Below, piece after piece: positions 35,247 through 44,357 of a stretch of 64,000 nt of DNA. The translations under genes were made by a program, and so were the position numbers. Numbering within the stretch: the stretch's first letter is position 1; every line of letters begins with the position of its first letter. The notes under the pieces are model-generated. The model was not told the DNA's origin. It saw nothing but the letters and a program-made list of their open reading frames with translations, and did no database searches. Source of the stretch: Desulfobacter sp. (GTDB lineage Bacteria; Desulfobacterota; Desulfobacteria; Desulfobacterales; Desulfobacteraceae); NCBI GenBank assembly GCA_028768525.1, contig CP054837.1, positions 4,522,001-4,586,000 on the forward strand. The letters run 5' to 3'.

Positions 35247-36419
35247 ATGGATGTCATTTATACGGACAACAACGCCACCACAAAAGTTGCAGATGAAGTG
35301 ATCCGGGAAATGCTCCCCTATTTCGGGGAACTTTACGGCAACCCCTCGTCCATGTACGCCTTTGGGGATGAGGTGGGCAGAAAAATCAGAAAGGCCCGGC
35401 AGAAGGTGGCCGACCTGATCAATGCCGATCCCGATGAGATTGTCTTTACCTCCTGCGGCACCGAGAGCGACAATGCCGCCATCAATGCGGCCATTACGGC
35501 ATTTCCCGAAAAAAAGCATCTCATTACCTCGGAAGTGGAACATCCGGCCATCAGAAACCTCTTTAAATACCTGGCCGATAAAAAGGGGTATGAGGTCACC
35601 TTTGTGCCCGTGGATAAAAAGGGGCGCCTGGATATGGACATCCTTTACAGCAGCATGTCCGAAAATACGGCTGTGATTTCGCTGATGTGGGCCAACAACG
35701 AAACCGGGGTGATTTTTCCCATTGAGGAAGTGGCAAAAAAGGCCGGTGAAAAGGGGATACTGTTTCATACCGATGCGGTCCAGGCCACGGGAAAGGTGGC
35801 CATTGACGTGAAAAAGGCCGGAGTGGATATGCTTTCCCTCTCCGGGCATAAAATCCATGCACCCAAAGGGGTGGCCGCCCTGTACGTGAAAAAGGGAATT
35901 AAATTTCCGGCCTTTCTCATCGGAGGCCACCAGGAAAGCGGCCGCCGGGGGGGCACTGAAAATACGGTCTCCATCATTGGCCTGGGCAAGGCATGTGAGC
36001 TGGCCAAGGAACACCTGCCCCTGATGAACACCGAGGTGAGGGCCCTGAGGGATTATCTGGAAACACAGCTCCTTGAAAAAATTCCCGGGACATCGGTGAA
36101 CGGGGACCGTGAGAGCCGCCTGCCCAATACATTGTCCATCGGGTTCGACGCCGTTGAAGGGGAGTCCATCCTCATGCTTCTGGACCAGAAAGGGATTTGC
36201 GCCTCCTCGGGTTCCGCCTGTACCTCAGGCTCCCTGGACCCCTCCCATGTCCTCATGGCCATGGAAGTGCCCTTTAAATCCGCCCACGGCACCATCCGGT
36301 TTTCCCTCTCCCATTACAATACCAAAGAGGAGATGGACACCATTGTCGGGACCCTGGTTCCGGCCATTGAACGGCTCCGGATGATGTCTCCCTTCTGGAA
36401 GGACGGGAAGATGGTTTAG
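35247..36419 (+). CDS. nifS: NifS/IscS cysteine desulfurase
   Basis: The product is 390 residues. The PLP Lys lies in SLSGHKIHAPKG, the catalytic Cys in SSGSACTSGS (near 327), and GGTEN and NEIG-like NNETGV motifs are present. It removes sulfur from cysteine and hands it to the NifU-type scaffold encoded just upstream. The ribosome site is AAGGAA. The unit ends in a terminator at 36446-36482. Confidence 0.95.
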   Translation: MDVIYTDNNATTKVADEVIREMLPYFGELYGNPSSMYAFGDEVGRKIRKARQKVADLINADPDEIVFTSCGTESDNAAINAAITAFPEKKHLITSEVEHPAIRNLFKYLADKKGYEVTFVPVDKKGRLDMDILYSSMSENTAVISLMWANNETGVIFPIEEVAKKAGEKGILFHTDAVQATGKVAIDVKKAGVDMLSLSGHKIHAPKGVAALYVKKGIKFPAFLIGGHQESGRRGGTENTVSIIGLGKACELAKEHLPLMNTEVRALRDYLETQLLEKIPGTSVNGDRESRLPNTLSIGFDAVEGESILMLLDQKGICASSGSACTSGSLDPSHVLMAMEVPFKSAHGTIRFSLSHYNTKEEMDTIVGTLVPAIERLRMMSPFWKDGKMV

Positions 36420-36445
36420 CGCAGCGGTATTTATTCGTTTAGTAT

Positions 36446-36482
36446 AAAGGCCCGGGACCCCAGGGGGTGCCGGGCCTTTTTT
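36446..36482 (+). terminator. Terminator after nifS
   Basis: AAAGGCCCGG pairs with CCGGGCCTTT and T's follow. It overlaps the stop codon of the convergent rarD gene at 36481. Confidence 0.85.
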
Positions 36483-37359
36483 ATTGCCGGTGCCTGGAAT
36501 GAACTCCCGATTCCCAGATGTACAGCAGCACCCCGGCCCAGATAAAGGCAAAGGTGACCAGGGTGTGGCGGGTAAAGGGTTCCTTGTAGACAAAAACGCC
36601 GAGGACAAAGGCGATGGAAGGGGCCAGGTATTGGAGGATGCCGATGGTGGAGAGGTTGAGCCGTTTGGCCGCCGCGGCAAACCAGAGCAGGGGCAGGCTG
36701 GTAACCACCCCGGATCCCAGGCACCATAGCGAGAGGCTTGTGTCTTCAAGAAAGGGGCTGGTGCCCAGCCCCACCCGGAACCCGACGTAGGCCAGGGCCG
36801 GAATAAAGAGAACCAGGGTTTCGATGAACAGGCCGGGAATGGGGGCGGCATCAATTTTTTTTCTGGAAAATCCGTACAGGGCAAAGGATACGGCCAGGGC
36901 CAGGGCGAATACCGGCAGAGACCCGTAGGCTGCCAGGGAATAGACAACCCCGGCAGTGGCAAAGCCCACGGCAATCCACTGGATCCGGCTGAACCGTTCC
37001 CCCAGGAGGGTAAATCCCAGCAGTACGTTGATCATGGGGTTGATATAATACCCCAGGCTGGTTTCCACCACCCGGCCGCTATTGACGGCCCAGATATAGA
37101 GAAACCAGTTCAGGCCGATGATTCCGCTGCTGATGACGAGACGGCCTAGGGCCTTGGGGTTGTGAATAATATCCAGGACCTCATGCCACCGCCGCTGCCA
37201 GGCAATGATGCCCACCAGGAAAATACAGGACCATATGATACGGTGGCAGAGAATTTCAAAGGCGTTCACCGCCTGAAGCTGTTTCCAATAGACCGGTAGA
37301 AGGCCCCAGGCCACGAAGGCTGCCAGGCCGAACAGCGTGCCGTTTAATTTCTGGTTCAT
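36481..37359 (-). CDS. rarD: RarD-type EamA family membrane transporter
   Basis: The product is 292 residues with about ten transmembrane helices. The start LFGLAAFVAWGLLPVYWKQLQAVNAFEILCHRIIWS is characteristic of RarD. Conserved NWFLYIWAVNSGRVVETSLGYYINP is also present. RarD proteins belong to the drug/metabolite transporter group; their physiological substrate is uncertain. AGGGG precedes the start. The gene is convergent with nifS. Confidence 0.92.
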   Translation of the reverse strand: MNQKLNGTLFGLAAFVAWGLLPVYWKQLQAVNAFEILCHRIIWSCIFLVGIIAWQRRWHEVLDIIHNPKALGRLVISSGIIGLNWFLYIWAVNSGRVVETSLGYYINPMINVLLGFTLLGERFSRIQWIAVGFATAGVVYSLAAYGSLPVFALALAVSFALYGFSRKKIDAAPIPGLFIETLVLFIPALAYVGFRVGLGTSPFLEDTSLSLWCLGSGVVTSLPLLWFAAAAKRLNLSTIGILQYLAPSIAFVLGVFVYKEPFTRHTLVTFAFIWAGVLLYIWESGVHSRHRQ

Positions 37360-37440
37360 AATTGCCCCTGGTTTAAATGCAGTAAATTATGCACTTAGAC
37401 CAGGTTGGCAAGTAAAAATCAAGTTGTCCTGTTAAAAAAA

Positions 37441-38361
37441 TTACTGCGATTTGAAAAGATCCGTACTCAGATACCGCTCCCCGGTGTCACAGGCTGGAAA
37501 TACAATGGTGGCGCCGGGATTTTCTTTACCTGTTTCAAAGGCGGCATGGAAATTGGCCCCCGAGGAGATGCCGCAGAGGATACCGCAGTCTGCTGCCAGG
37601 GTTCTGGCGCCGGCCAGGGCGTCCTCCCCTTCCATGAGAAGGATGCGGTCGACGATGCCACGGTTCAGGTTTTCGGGGACAAAGCCTGCGCCGATGCCCT
37701 GGAGGGGGTGGGGCCCGGGGGAGCCTCCGGAGATCACCGGAGAGTCGGCCGGTTCAACGGCAATGGAAACCAGGCCCGGTTTTTTGGATTTGATGAATTC
37801 CGATACCCCGGTGAGGGTGCCGCCGGTGCCTACGCCGGCCACAAAAAAGTCTATTTTTTCGCCCAGGGCCTCCCATATTTCAGGGCCCGTGGTCCGGCGG
37901 TGGGCTTCCGGGTTGGCCGGGTTGGAGAACTGGTCCGGCATCATGGCGTTGTCCCGGGAGGCCACAATCCGTTTGGCTTCTTCAATGGCCCCTTTCATTC
38001 CCTGGGCCCCCGGGGTCAGCACCAGTTCCGCCCCCAAATGCTGGAGCAGCTGGCGCCGTTCCAGGCTCATGGTTTCGGGCATGGTCAGAATGAGGCGCAG
38101 CCCCTTTATCCGGGCCACAAAGGCCAGGGCAATACCGGTATTTCCGGATGTGGGTTCCACGATGAGGGTCTTGGAATTGATGGAGCCGTCCCTGAAACCG
38201 GCCTCGATCATGGCCCGTCCCACCCGGTCTTTTACGCTGGACAGGGGATTGAAATATTCCAGCTTGGCATAGAGGTCTGCCCCGCATGCCCTGGACGGTT
38301 TTTCAAGATAGACCAGCGGGGTATTGCCGCAGGCCTGTACGATATTATCGAGTGGGGGCAT
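37441..38361 (-). CDS. cysK: Cysteine synthase (O-acetylserine sulfhydrylase)
   Basis: The product is 306 residues. PLP Lys lies in NPLSSVKDR, the substrate loop is EPTSGNTGIA and the phosphate loop is GVGTGGTLTG. It makes cysteine from O-acetylserine and sulfide, a reaction that suits a sulfide-producing cell. The start is two bases after the cysE stop, with AAGGAG inside the cysE end, so the two are coupled. CysM-like activity is possible but the motifs favour CysK. Confidence 0.94.
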   Translation of the reverse strand: MPPLDNIVQACGNTPLVYLEKPSRACGADLYAKLEYFNPLSSVKDRVGRAMIEAGFRDGSINSKTLIVEPTSGNTGIALAFVARIKGLRLILTMPETMSLERRQLLQHLGAELVLTPGAQGMKGAIEEAKRIVASRDNAMMPDQFSNPANPEAHRRTTGPEIWEALGEKIDFFVAGVGTGGTLTGVSEFIKSKKPGLVSIAVEPADSPVISGGSPGPHPLQGIGAGFVPENLNRGIVDRILLMEGEDALAGARTLAADCGILCGISSGANFHAAFETGKENPGATIVFPACDTGERYLSTDLFKSQ

Positions 38362-38363
38362 TG

Positions 38364-39329
38364 TTATTTCTCCTTGTCCTGGTTCCTGTAAATCTGCCGC
38401 GGGGTCTCTATAAAAACTTTGGTATCCGCAGGAATGGACTCGGTGAGCCAGACATTGCCGCCCACCACCGACCGGGCACCGATAACGGTCTCTCCGCCCA
38501 GGATGGTGGCCCCGGAATAGACAATTACATCATCCTCAATGGTGGGATGGCGCTTGGCACCCCGAAGCTTTTCTCCGGCACCCGGCGGCAGGGAAAGGGC
38601 CCCGATGGTGACATTCTGGTAAATCCTGACATTGTTGCCGATCACCGCTGTCTCCCCGATTACGATGCCGGTGCCGTGGTCGATGACAAACCGTCTGCCG
38701 ATGGTGGCACCGGGGTGGATATCAATTCCCGTGAGGCTGTGGGCGTATTCGGTCATGATCCGCGGCAGCTGGGGCACCTTGAGGGTATACAGGATGTTGG
38801 CAATGCGGTAGACGGTGATGGCATAGAGCCCGGGGTAGGAGAAAATCACTTCATCGTGGCTCTTGGCGGCCGGGTCCCCGTCATAGGCCCCCCGGACATC
38901 TTCGGCCAGGCAGCGGCGCAGGTGGGGGATGGCCCGGATCATCTTAAGGGCGACCTCGTTGCCCCGGGGTTCGCATTCGGCACAGGCCAGTTCATACCGG
39001 ATGCAGTCATGTCGCAGCACGTGGATCACCTGTTCACAGATGATGTCATAGAGCTGGGAAATCGCCTGGCCCATGTGGTAGGGCAGGTTGGCACCGTCCA
39101 CCTTTTCGGCGGAAAAATATCCTGGGAAGATAATCTCTCTGAATTTGTCGATCATTTCACGCACCGAGGTGGTGAAATGGATGGGTTCGTCTCCAATATG
39201 GGCAAAGCAGGTATCGTCGTCCAGGGATGCCATCACTTCATTGATGGCATCTGGCAGTGCTTTGCGGTGTTCCGACATGGTCTCCCGGCCGGTCTGGCAG
39301 GCCGCTGGATCCATGATAAATTCACTCAT
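38364..39329 (-). CDS. cysE: Serine O-acetyltransferase
   Basis: The start ATG at 39329 follows AAGGAA; a GTG one codon earlier is the alternative. The 321-residue product has a long helical N-terminal half (about 1-165). A left-handed beta-helix follows with hexapeptide repeats (GIDIHPGATIGRRFVIDHGTG, ETAVIGNNVRIYQNVTIGAL). It produces O-acetylserine for the neighbouring cysK. The longer N-terminus resembles the EpsC-type group. It overlaps the end of the upstream regulator gene. Confidence 0.93.
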   Translation of the reverse strand: MSEFIMDPAACQTGRETMSEHRKALPDAINEVMASLDDDTCFAHIGDEPIHFTTSVREMIDKFREIIFPGYFSAEKVDGANLPYHMGQAISQLYDIICEQVIHVLRHDCIRYELACAECEPRGNEVALKMIRAIPHLRRCLAEDVRGAYDGDPAAKSHDEVIFSYPGLYAITVYRIANILYTLKVPQLPRIMTEYAHSLTGIDIHPGATIGRRFVIDHGTGIVIGETAVIGNNVRIYQNVTIGALSLPPGAGEKLRGAKRHPTIEDDVIVYSGATILGGETVIGARSVVGGNVWLTESIPADTKVFIETPRQIYRNQDKEK

Positions 39330-39726
39330 CACTCAATATTCCTTGTTCGTTCTCAAAAAATTTAAAAAAGACCTCGCAGGTCCGGCATTCTTCCATCTTG
39401 TTTTCCCAGGAATTATGGGCTTTGCCGCTGCATTTGGTGCCGTTGATGAACCAGCAGAGGTCACCGGACTTGAATTCCCATGCCGGGCAGGTGGCCTGTT
39501 TGCTTTCAGGGCATTGGTTGATGTCCCAGCATTGTCTGGTGTCCCGGTTTTCCCCGGCCACCCTGGACAGGAGAAAAAGCATCTGCCGTTCCACATGGTG
39601 GGGAATTTTCCGCCATCCCTGTTCGTAGCTGTGGATGGCCTTGATGGAAACACCCAGAAGCTGGGCCAGTTCTTTCTGGGTTTTGCCCAACCGGGTTCTG
39701 ATGCGTTTGAAATGTCGGTTTTCCAT
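39322..39726 (-). CDS. XRE-type regulator with cysteine-rich sensor tail
   Basis: The product is 134 residues. The N-terminal helix-turn-helix (about 5-58) has TQKELAQLLGVSIKAIHSYEQG. The C-terminal half has seven Cys residues and three Trp-containing motifs (CWDINQC, ATCPAWE, DLCWFINGTKC, EECRTC). That suggests a metal or Fe-S binding sensor. It is the first gene of the xre-cysE-cysK operon, and a palindrome sits on its own promoter, so it probably regulates the operon. Cofactor and signal (sulfide, cysteine or redox) are inferences. Confidence 0.86.
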   Translation of the reverse strand: MENRHFKRIRTRLGKTQKELAQLLGVSIKAIHSYEQGWRKIPHHVERQMLFLLSRVAGENRDTRQCWDINQCPESKQATCPAWEFKSGDLCWFINGTKCSGKAHNSWENKMEECRTCEVFFKFFENEQGILSDE

Positions 39727-39749
39727 GGGGTGTCCTGTCTGTCTCTATA

Positions 39750-39795
39750 CACTAATATAGTGACTTAAATTATACCACAAAGTGGGGCTTGTCAA
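39750..39795 (-). promoter_or_regulatory. Promoter and operator of the xre-cysE-cysK operon
   Basis: On the minus strand TTGACA (39795-39790) is followed after 15 bases by TATAAT (39774-39769). Just downstream is the perfect dyad CACTA-N3-TAGTG (39750-39762), placed at the expected transcription start. The 15-base spacer is short, hinting at weak or regulated activity. The dyad is a likely autorepressor site for the XRE protein. Confidence 0.65.
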
Positions 39796-39850
39796 TCCGG
39801 GGGATGGAATGCATTGAATAAAAAGGCCTTATGAAAATACGGGCATGGGA

Positions 39851-40327
39851 TCAGGGGACAAAATTAACGCCGATACCGGTTGTATCTATTCTTACGATCC
39901 TGCCGTTCCGTTTCTGGGGACCGGCCTGGTCTGTCTGAAATGTCATGGTGATAAAATCGTTTTTTTTGTATTTGTCCGGGGTGTTGGACCGGATGAAAAT
40001 GCCTGAATAACTCAGGTCCCGGGCTTTTTCCTTGTAGAGGGTCCCTTCTTTTATGAAATCCACAAACCCCTGGAATTCTCTTCTCGGGTATCTTCTCTTT
40101 TCCGTCCCGTCCGGTTTGGAGGCTGGCGGGGCGGCGGGCCCGGTCCGGGATTCCGTCACCGGTTCTTCATATTCCTCATCGTTATTGTATTTGATAACGT
40201 AAATGTTTTTTGCCGTGGCACTGCCCGAGGTTTGTTTGACTTTTCGAAAGAGCCGGATCAACTGAATAATCACAAATAGGGAAATCAGGGTGAGAATGAG
40301 AGAGAATATAATTTTTAGTGGCGTCAT
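39851..40327 (-). CDS. Membrane-anchored PilZ-domain protein
   Basis: The product is 158 residues with a TM helix at about 5-26. A linker (about 40-75) leads to a PilZ domain with RRYPRREFQG (R-x3-R) and DLSYSGIFI. A strong AGGAAGAG site precedes the start. It should be a c-di-GMP binding effector held at the inner membrane. No neighbour suggests its partner; it lies alone between the cysteine operon and clpB. Confidence 0.83.
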   Translation of the reverse strand: MTPLKIIFSLILTLISLFVIIQLIRLFRKVKQTSGSATAKNIYVIKYNNDEEYEEPVTESRTGPAAPPASKPDGTEKRRYPRREFQGFVDFIKEGTLYKEKARDLSYSGIFIRSNTPDKYKKNDFITMTFQTDQAGPQKRNGRIVRIDTTGIGVNFVP

Positions 40328-40531
40328 TGTCTCTTCCTAGAGCGAATACCTATGATTGATACATCTTGCCGATTCATTGAGTTTATTTCATGGTAGAAAA
40401 GCATTTCCGGATGGAAAAGACAAGAATAAAAATTCTGTTTCCTTCATTTCTGATATTGACGATAAATGAGGCTGTATTACTTTTCTTGATATGAAAATAA
40501 AAAGTAATGAAAATTTATACCGGAGGCCGCA

Positions 40532-43111
40532 ATGACATTTGATAAATTAACCATGAAATCCCAGGAGCTGATCCAGCAGGCCCATTCCCTTGCCGGAGAA
40601 AAAGGCCACCAGGCCATTGAACCCATCCACTTCCTCGGGGCCATGCTCCGGGACGGCCAGGGGATTGCTGTATCCATCCTCAATAAAATCGGCATCAGCC
40701 CCCAGTCAATTAGCGGCCAGGTTGAAACCGCCCTGGAAGGCATGGTCAAGGTCTCCGGCGGCGACCCGTATCTTTCCAGCGATTCCAGAAAGATGCTGGA
40801 TAAGGCCTTTAAGGAAGCGGCCAAGATGAAGGACCAGTATGTGAGTCTGGAACATATTTTCATCAGCCTCACCCAGGCCAGGGACAAGGCCGGGGAACTC
40901 CTGTCCTCGGCCGGCGTGACCAAGGACGCCATCCTGTCCGTTCTCCGGGAGATCCGGGGAAACCAGCGGGTCACCGACCAGAATCCCGAGGACAAGTACC
41001 AGGCCCTGGAGAAATTCGGCAGGGATCTCACCGATCTGGCCCGGCAGGGAAAACTGGACCCGGTCATCGGCCGGGACGAGGAGATCCGGCGCATTGTCCA
41101 GGTGCTCTCCCGCCGGCGGAAGAATAATCCCGTGCTCATCGGCGAGCCCGGGGTGGGGAAGACCGCCATTGTGGAAGGCCTGGCCCAGCGCATTGTGGAA
41201 GGGGATGTTTCCGATTCCCTGAAGAACCGCCGGGTGATCGCCCTGGATATGGGGCAGCTCCTGGCCGGGGCCAAGTACCGGGGCGAGTTTGAGGACCGGC
41301 TCAAGGCCGTGCTCAAGGAGGTGGAAGCGGCCGAGGGGGAGATCGTCCTTTTCATTGACGAGCTGCATACCGTTGTCGGGGCCGGAGCCGCCGAAGGGTC
41401 TGTGGATGCCTCCAATATGCTCAAGCCGGCACTGGCCCGGGGGAGCCTGAGATGCGTCGGGGCCACCACCCTGGATGAGTACCGAAAATACATTGAAAAG
41501 GATGCGGCCCTGGAACGCCGGTTCCAGCCGGTAACCGCTTTGGAACCCACGGTGGAGGATACCATCTCCATTCTCAGGGGGCTAAAGGAAAAATACGAGG
41601 TCCACCACGGCATCCGTATCAAGGACGCGGCCCTGGTGGCGGCGGCCACCCTGTCCAACCGGTATATTGCCGACCGGTTCCTGCCGGACAAGGCCATTGA
41701 CCTGGTGGATGAATGCGCCTCAAAACTGCGTATTGAGATAGACTCCATGCCCCGGGCCATCGACGAGATCCAGCGCCGGATCACCCAGGCCAAGATTGAG
41801 CGCCAGGCCCTGATCAAGGAGAAGGATGCGGCCTCAAAGGAACGGCTGGCCGGACTGGAACAGCAGATGGCGGCCATGGAAGAAGAAATCCGCCCCCTGA
41901 AGCTGCACTGGGACAATGAAAAGTCCATGATCCGGGAGATTTCCGGTATCCGTGAAGAGGTGGACCGGCTCCAGACCGAGGCCCAGCTGGCCGAGCGGGC
42001 CGGGAACCTTGAGAAGGTGGCCCAGATCCGCTATGGCGCCATTGCCGACCTCAACCGGAAGCTGGAGGATAAAAAGCAGGCCCTGGCCGGTCTCCAGGAA
42101 ACCCGGCAGATGCTCAAGGAGGATGTGGATGAGGCGGATGTGGCAGAGGTGGTGTCCGCCTGGACCGGTATCCCCGTTTCCAAAATGCTTCAGGGTGAAC
42201 AGGAAAAACTGGTGCAAATGGAGACCCATATTCGAAAACGGGTGATCGGCCAGGAAAAGGCCATTGACGCGGTATCCAACGCTGTGAGAAGGGCCCGGTC
42301 CGGACTCCAGCCCGAAGACCGCCCCATCGGCACCTTTATTTTCATGGGGCCCACGGGGGTGGGCAAGACCGAACTGGCCAAGTCACTGGCCGAGTTTATG
42401 TTTGATTCCGAGGAGGCCATGGTCCGGCTGGATATGTCCGAATACATGGAAAAGCACAGTGTGGCCCGGCTCATCGGCGCCCCTCCGGGGTATGTGGGCT
42501 ATGACGAAGGGGGGTATCTGACCGAAGCGGTCCGGCGCCGGCCCTATTCGGTGCTGCTATTTGACGAGATCGAAAAGGCCCATCCCGATGTCTTCAATAT
42601 CCTTCTCCAGGTACTGGATGACGGGCGGATGACCGACGGCCACGGCCGCACCGTGGATTTCAGGAATACCATCATTATCATGACCTCCAATATCGGCTCC
42701 CGGCTGCTGCTGGAGACCACAGATGCCCCTGAGGCGGAAACAGAGGCCGGTGTGGCCGCCGCCCTCAAGTCCGCCTTCAGGCCCGAGTTTTTGAACCGGA
42801 TTGACGAGATCATCACCTTCCATGCCCTGACCCGGGAGAATATCATGGATATTGCGGCCATCCAGATCGGACTGCTCAATAAGCGGATGGCCGCCCGGAA
42901 ACTGGCCGTTGAACTGGACCAGGGGGCCATGGCGCTGGTGGCCCAAAAGGGCTATGACCCCGGGTTCGGCGCCCGTCCCCTGAAGCGGGTGATCCAGCAG
43001 GAGATCGAAAATCCCCTGTCCATGGCCATCCTCAAGGGCAGGTTCCTGGAAGGGCAGACCGCCCGGTTCACCCTTGACGGCAGCGGCAGCGCCCTGGTGC
43101 TGGCCGATTGA
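40532..43111 (+). CDS. clpB: ATP-dependent disaggregase ClpB
   Basis: The product is 859 residues, full length. The Clp N-domain spans about 1-145, and the first AAA+ domain has Walker A GEPGVGKT (about 205). The coiled-coil M-domain spans about 410-525. The second AAA+ domain has GPTGVGKT (about 605) and DEIEKAHPDVFN. It works with DnaK to rescue aggregated proteins. The ribosome site is GGAGG. No convincing heat-shock promoter was seen in the 200 bases upstream. Confidence 0.97.
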   Translation: MTFDKLTMKSQELIQQAHSLAGEKGHQAIEPIHFLGAMLRDGQGIAVSILNKIGISPQSISGQVETALEGMVKVSGGDPYLSSDSRKMLDKAFKEAAKMKDQYVSLEHIFISLTQARDKAGELLSSAGVTKDAILSVLREIRGNQRVTDQNPEDKYQALEKFGRDLTDLARQGKLDPVIGRDEEIRRIVQVLSRRRKNNPVLIGEPGVGKTAIVEGLAQRIVEGDVSDSLKNRRVIALDMGQLLAGAKYRGEFEDRLKAVLKEVEAAEGEIVLFIDELHTVVGAGAAEGSVDASNMLKPALARGSLRCVGATTLDEYRKYIEKDAALERRFQPVTALEPTVEDTISILRGLKEKYEVHHGIRIKDAALVAAATLSNRYIADRFLPDKAIDLVDECASKLRIEIDSMPRAIDEIQRRITQAKIERQALIKEKDAASKERLAGLEQQMAAMEEEIRPLKLHWDNEKSMIREISGIREEVDRLQTEAQLAERAGNLEKVAQIRYGAIADLNRKLEDKKQALAGLQETRQMLKEDVDEADVAEVVSAWTGIPVSKMLQGEQEKLVQMETHIRKRVIGQEKAIDAVSNAVRRARSGLQPEDRPIGTFIFMGPTGVGKTELAKSLAEFMFDSEEAMVRLDMSEYMEKHSVARLIGAPPGYVGYDEGGYLTEAVRRRPYSVLLFDEIEKAHPDVFNILLQVLDDGRMTDGHGRTVDFRNTIIIMTSNIGSRLLLETTDAPEAETEAGVAAALKSAFRPEFLNRIDEIITFHALTRENIMDIAAIQIGLLNKRMAARKLAVELDQGAMALVAQKGYDPGFGARPLKRVIQQEIENPLSMAILKGRFLEGQTARFTLDGSGSALVLAD

Positions 43112-43247
43112 ACCTGGATGCCGATCGGCGGACACAGGGTGTTGACCCGGACAAAAATTCCTGGTACCCCAGAAGATCTGGGAACTAACGCATTGGGAAT
43201 TTTAGCTGCGGCCGCACCCTTAGGGCCCGCCGGCCGGGCAGGTATTC

Positions 43248-44357
43248 ATGCCGGGATATTTAAACAGATTATATCTGAAATTCATACGTCCTGTTGATCC
43301 GGGGCTTTTCATTGCCAAATATGCCGGCAAGGCTGCGGTGGCCTGCCTTGCGGCATTTCTGGCCGCATTTTTGTCCGGAGTAGAGGGACCGTATTTTTTC
43401 TGGTGGATGGCGGGAGCCGTCTGCACGGTGCTGTTCCGCACCGGCAGCACCCATGGGCGGCGAAAGGTATATGCCCTGGTCCTGCTGGGGACCGCAGCCG
43501 TGGCCGTGCCGGCAGCCGCCCTTGCCGGAAATTACGGGGTGTTCAGCCTGGTGTTTATTTTTGTCTTGTCCTTTGTCTGTTTTTTTGTCTCTTCAATGGG
43601 GGTGTCCGCCTCCACCCTGGGCACCGGGTGCATCGTCGTTTCACTGATTTCTGTTTTTTCACCGGCGGAGCTGGGCCAGGGGCTCCTGCGCTCCGCATGC
43701 CTCTTATCCGGAGGGATGATCTCCTTTTGGGTTATATTCTACCTTTGGCCATTTGATCCTGAAAAAGTGCTGCTGTCATCGGCAAAGCTGGCTGTGGAGG
43801 ATATGGGCGCCTTTTTCCGGGCGCTGTGTGCCCGGATGGGCCGTCCCGAAACGGCGGATGAGCCGCTTACCCGTTTAAGCGCAACCGCTGTGGCTTCCGT
43901 CCGCAGATACCGCATTTTTTTGGAAAGCTTTAATATCGACCCCCTGAAGGGCTGTCGGGCCGCCGGCGGACCGGGGTTATTCTATTTTGGGCTGATCCGG
44001 CTGTTTGAATCCCTTACCGGCCTTTTAAACCATATTCATTTTTCCGACAACCGGCCTGAGTTTGATGGGGTCCGGAAGGCGGTCTCCAATACCGCCGAAG
44101 ATATTTCCCGGGGGTTTGACGCCTTTTCCGGCATGAAGGCGGGCCGGTATGAACGGCCCGATTTTGATAAGATCATCCGGGACATTGAGGGGATTGAGGA
44201 ATCGCTCTGGAACATGGGCGCCTATAGAAGGGGAGATGAGGTCCGGGATAAATACCTTGATGCCTGGGCGGCGGTATATGAACTCAAAAATGTGGCCGAG
44301 GGCCAGCGGGATATGATGTCAATGGCAGATCAACGCTTCAGGCTGGGAAAGAAATAA
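43248..44357 (+). CDS. FUSC-like membrane protein, first of a pair
   Basis: The product is 369 residues. Five or six hydrophobic helices lie near 20-175, followed by a long soluble helical half (about 180-365). The overall plan matches the FUSC/aromatic-acid-exporter superfamily (YccS, AaeB). The next gene, of the same plan, starts at the overlapping TAATG. Two such half-size proteins would correspond to a divided FUSC exporter. Substrate and direction are unknown. Confidence 0.72.
   Translation: MPGYLNRLYLKFIRPVDPGLFIAKYAGKAAVACLAAFLAAFLSGVEGPYFFWWMAGAVCTVLFRTGSTHGRRKVYALVLLGTAAVAVPAAALAGNYGVFSLVFIFVLSFVCFFVSSMGVSASTLGTGCIVVSLISVFSPAELGQGLLRSACLLSGGMISFWVIFYLWPFDPEKVLLSSAKLAVEDMGAFFRALCARMGRPETADEPLTRLSATAVASVRRYRIFLESFNIDPLKGCRAAGGPGLFYFGLIRLFESLTGLLNHIHFSDNRPEFDGVRKAVSNTAEDISRGFDAFSGMKAGRYERPDFDKIIRDIEGIEESLWNMGAYRRGDEVRDKYLDAWAAVYELKNVAEGQRDMMSMADQRFRLGKK

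Noticed and set aside
37405..39365. Plus-strand frames of 328 and 359 residues opposite cysK and cysE
   Set aside because: They overlap the strongly supported cysK and cysE genes and show no domain; shadows.
40477..41928. Long minus-strand frame of 483 residues
   Set aside because: It lies fully opposite the clear clpB gene, is Ser/Arg-rich and has no domain; it is a shadow of biased codon use.
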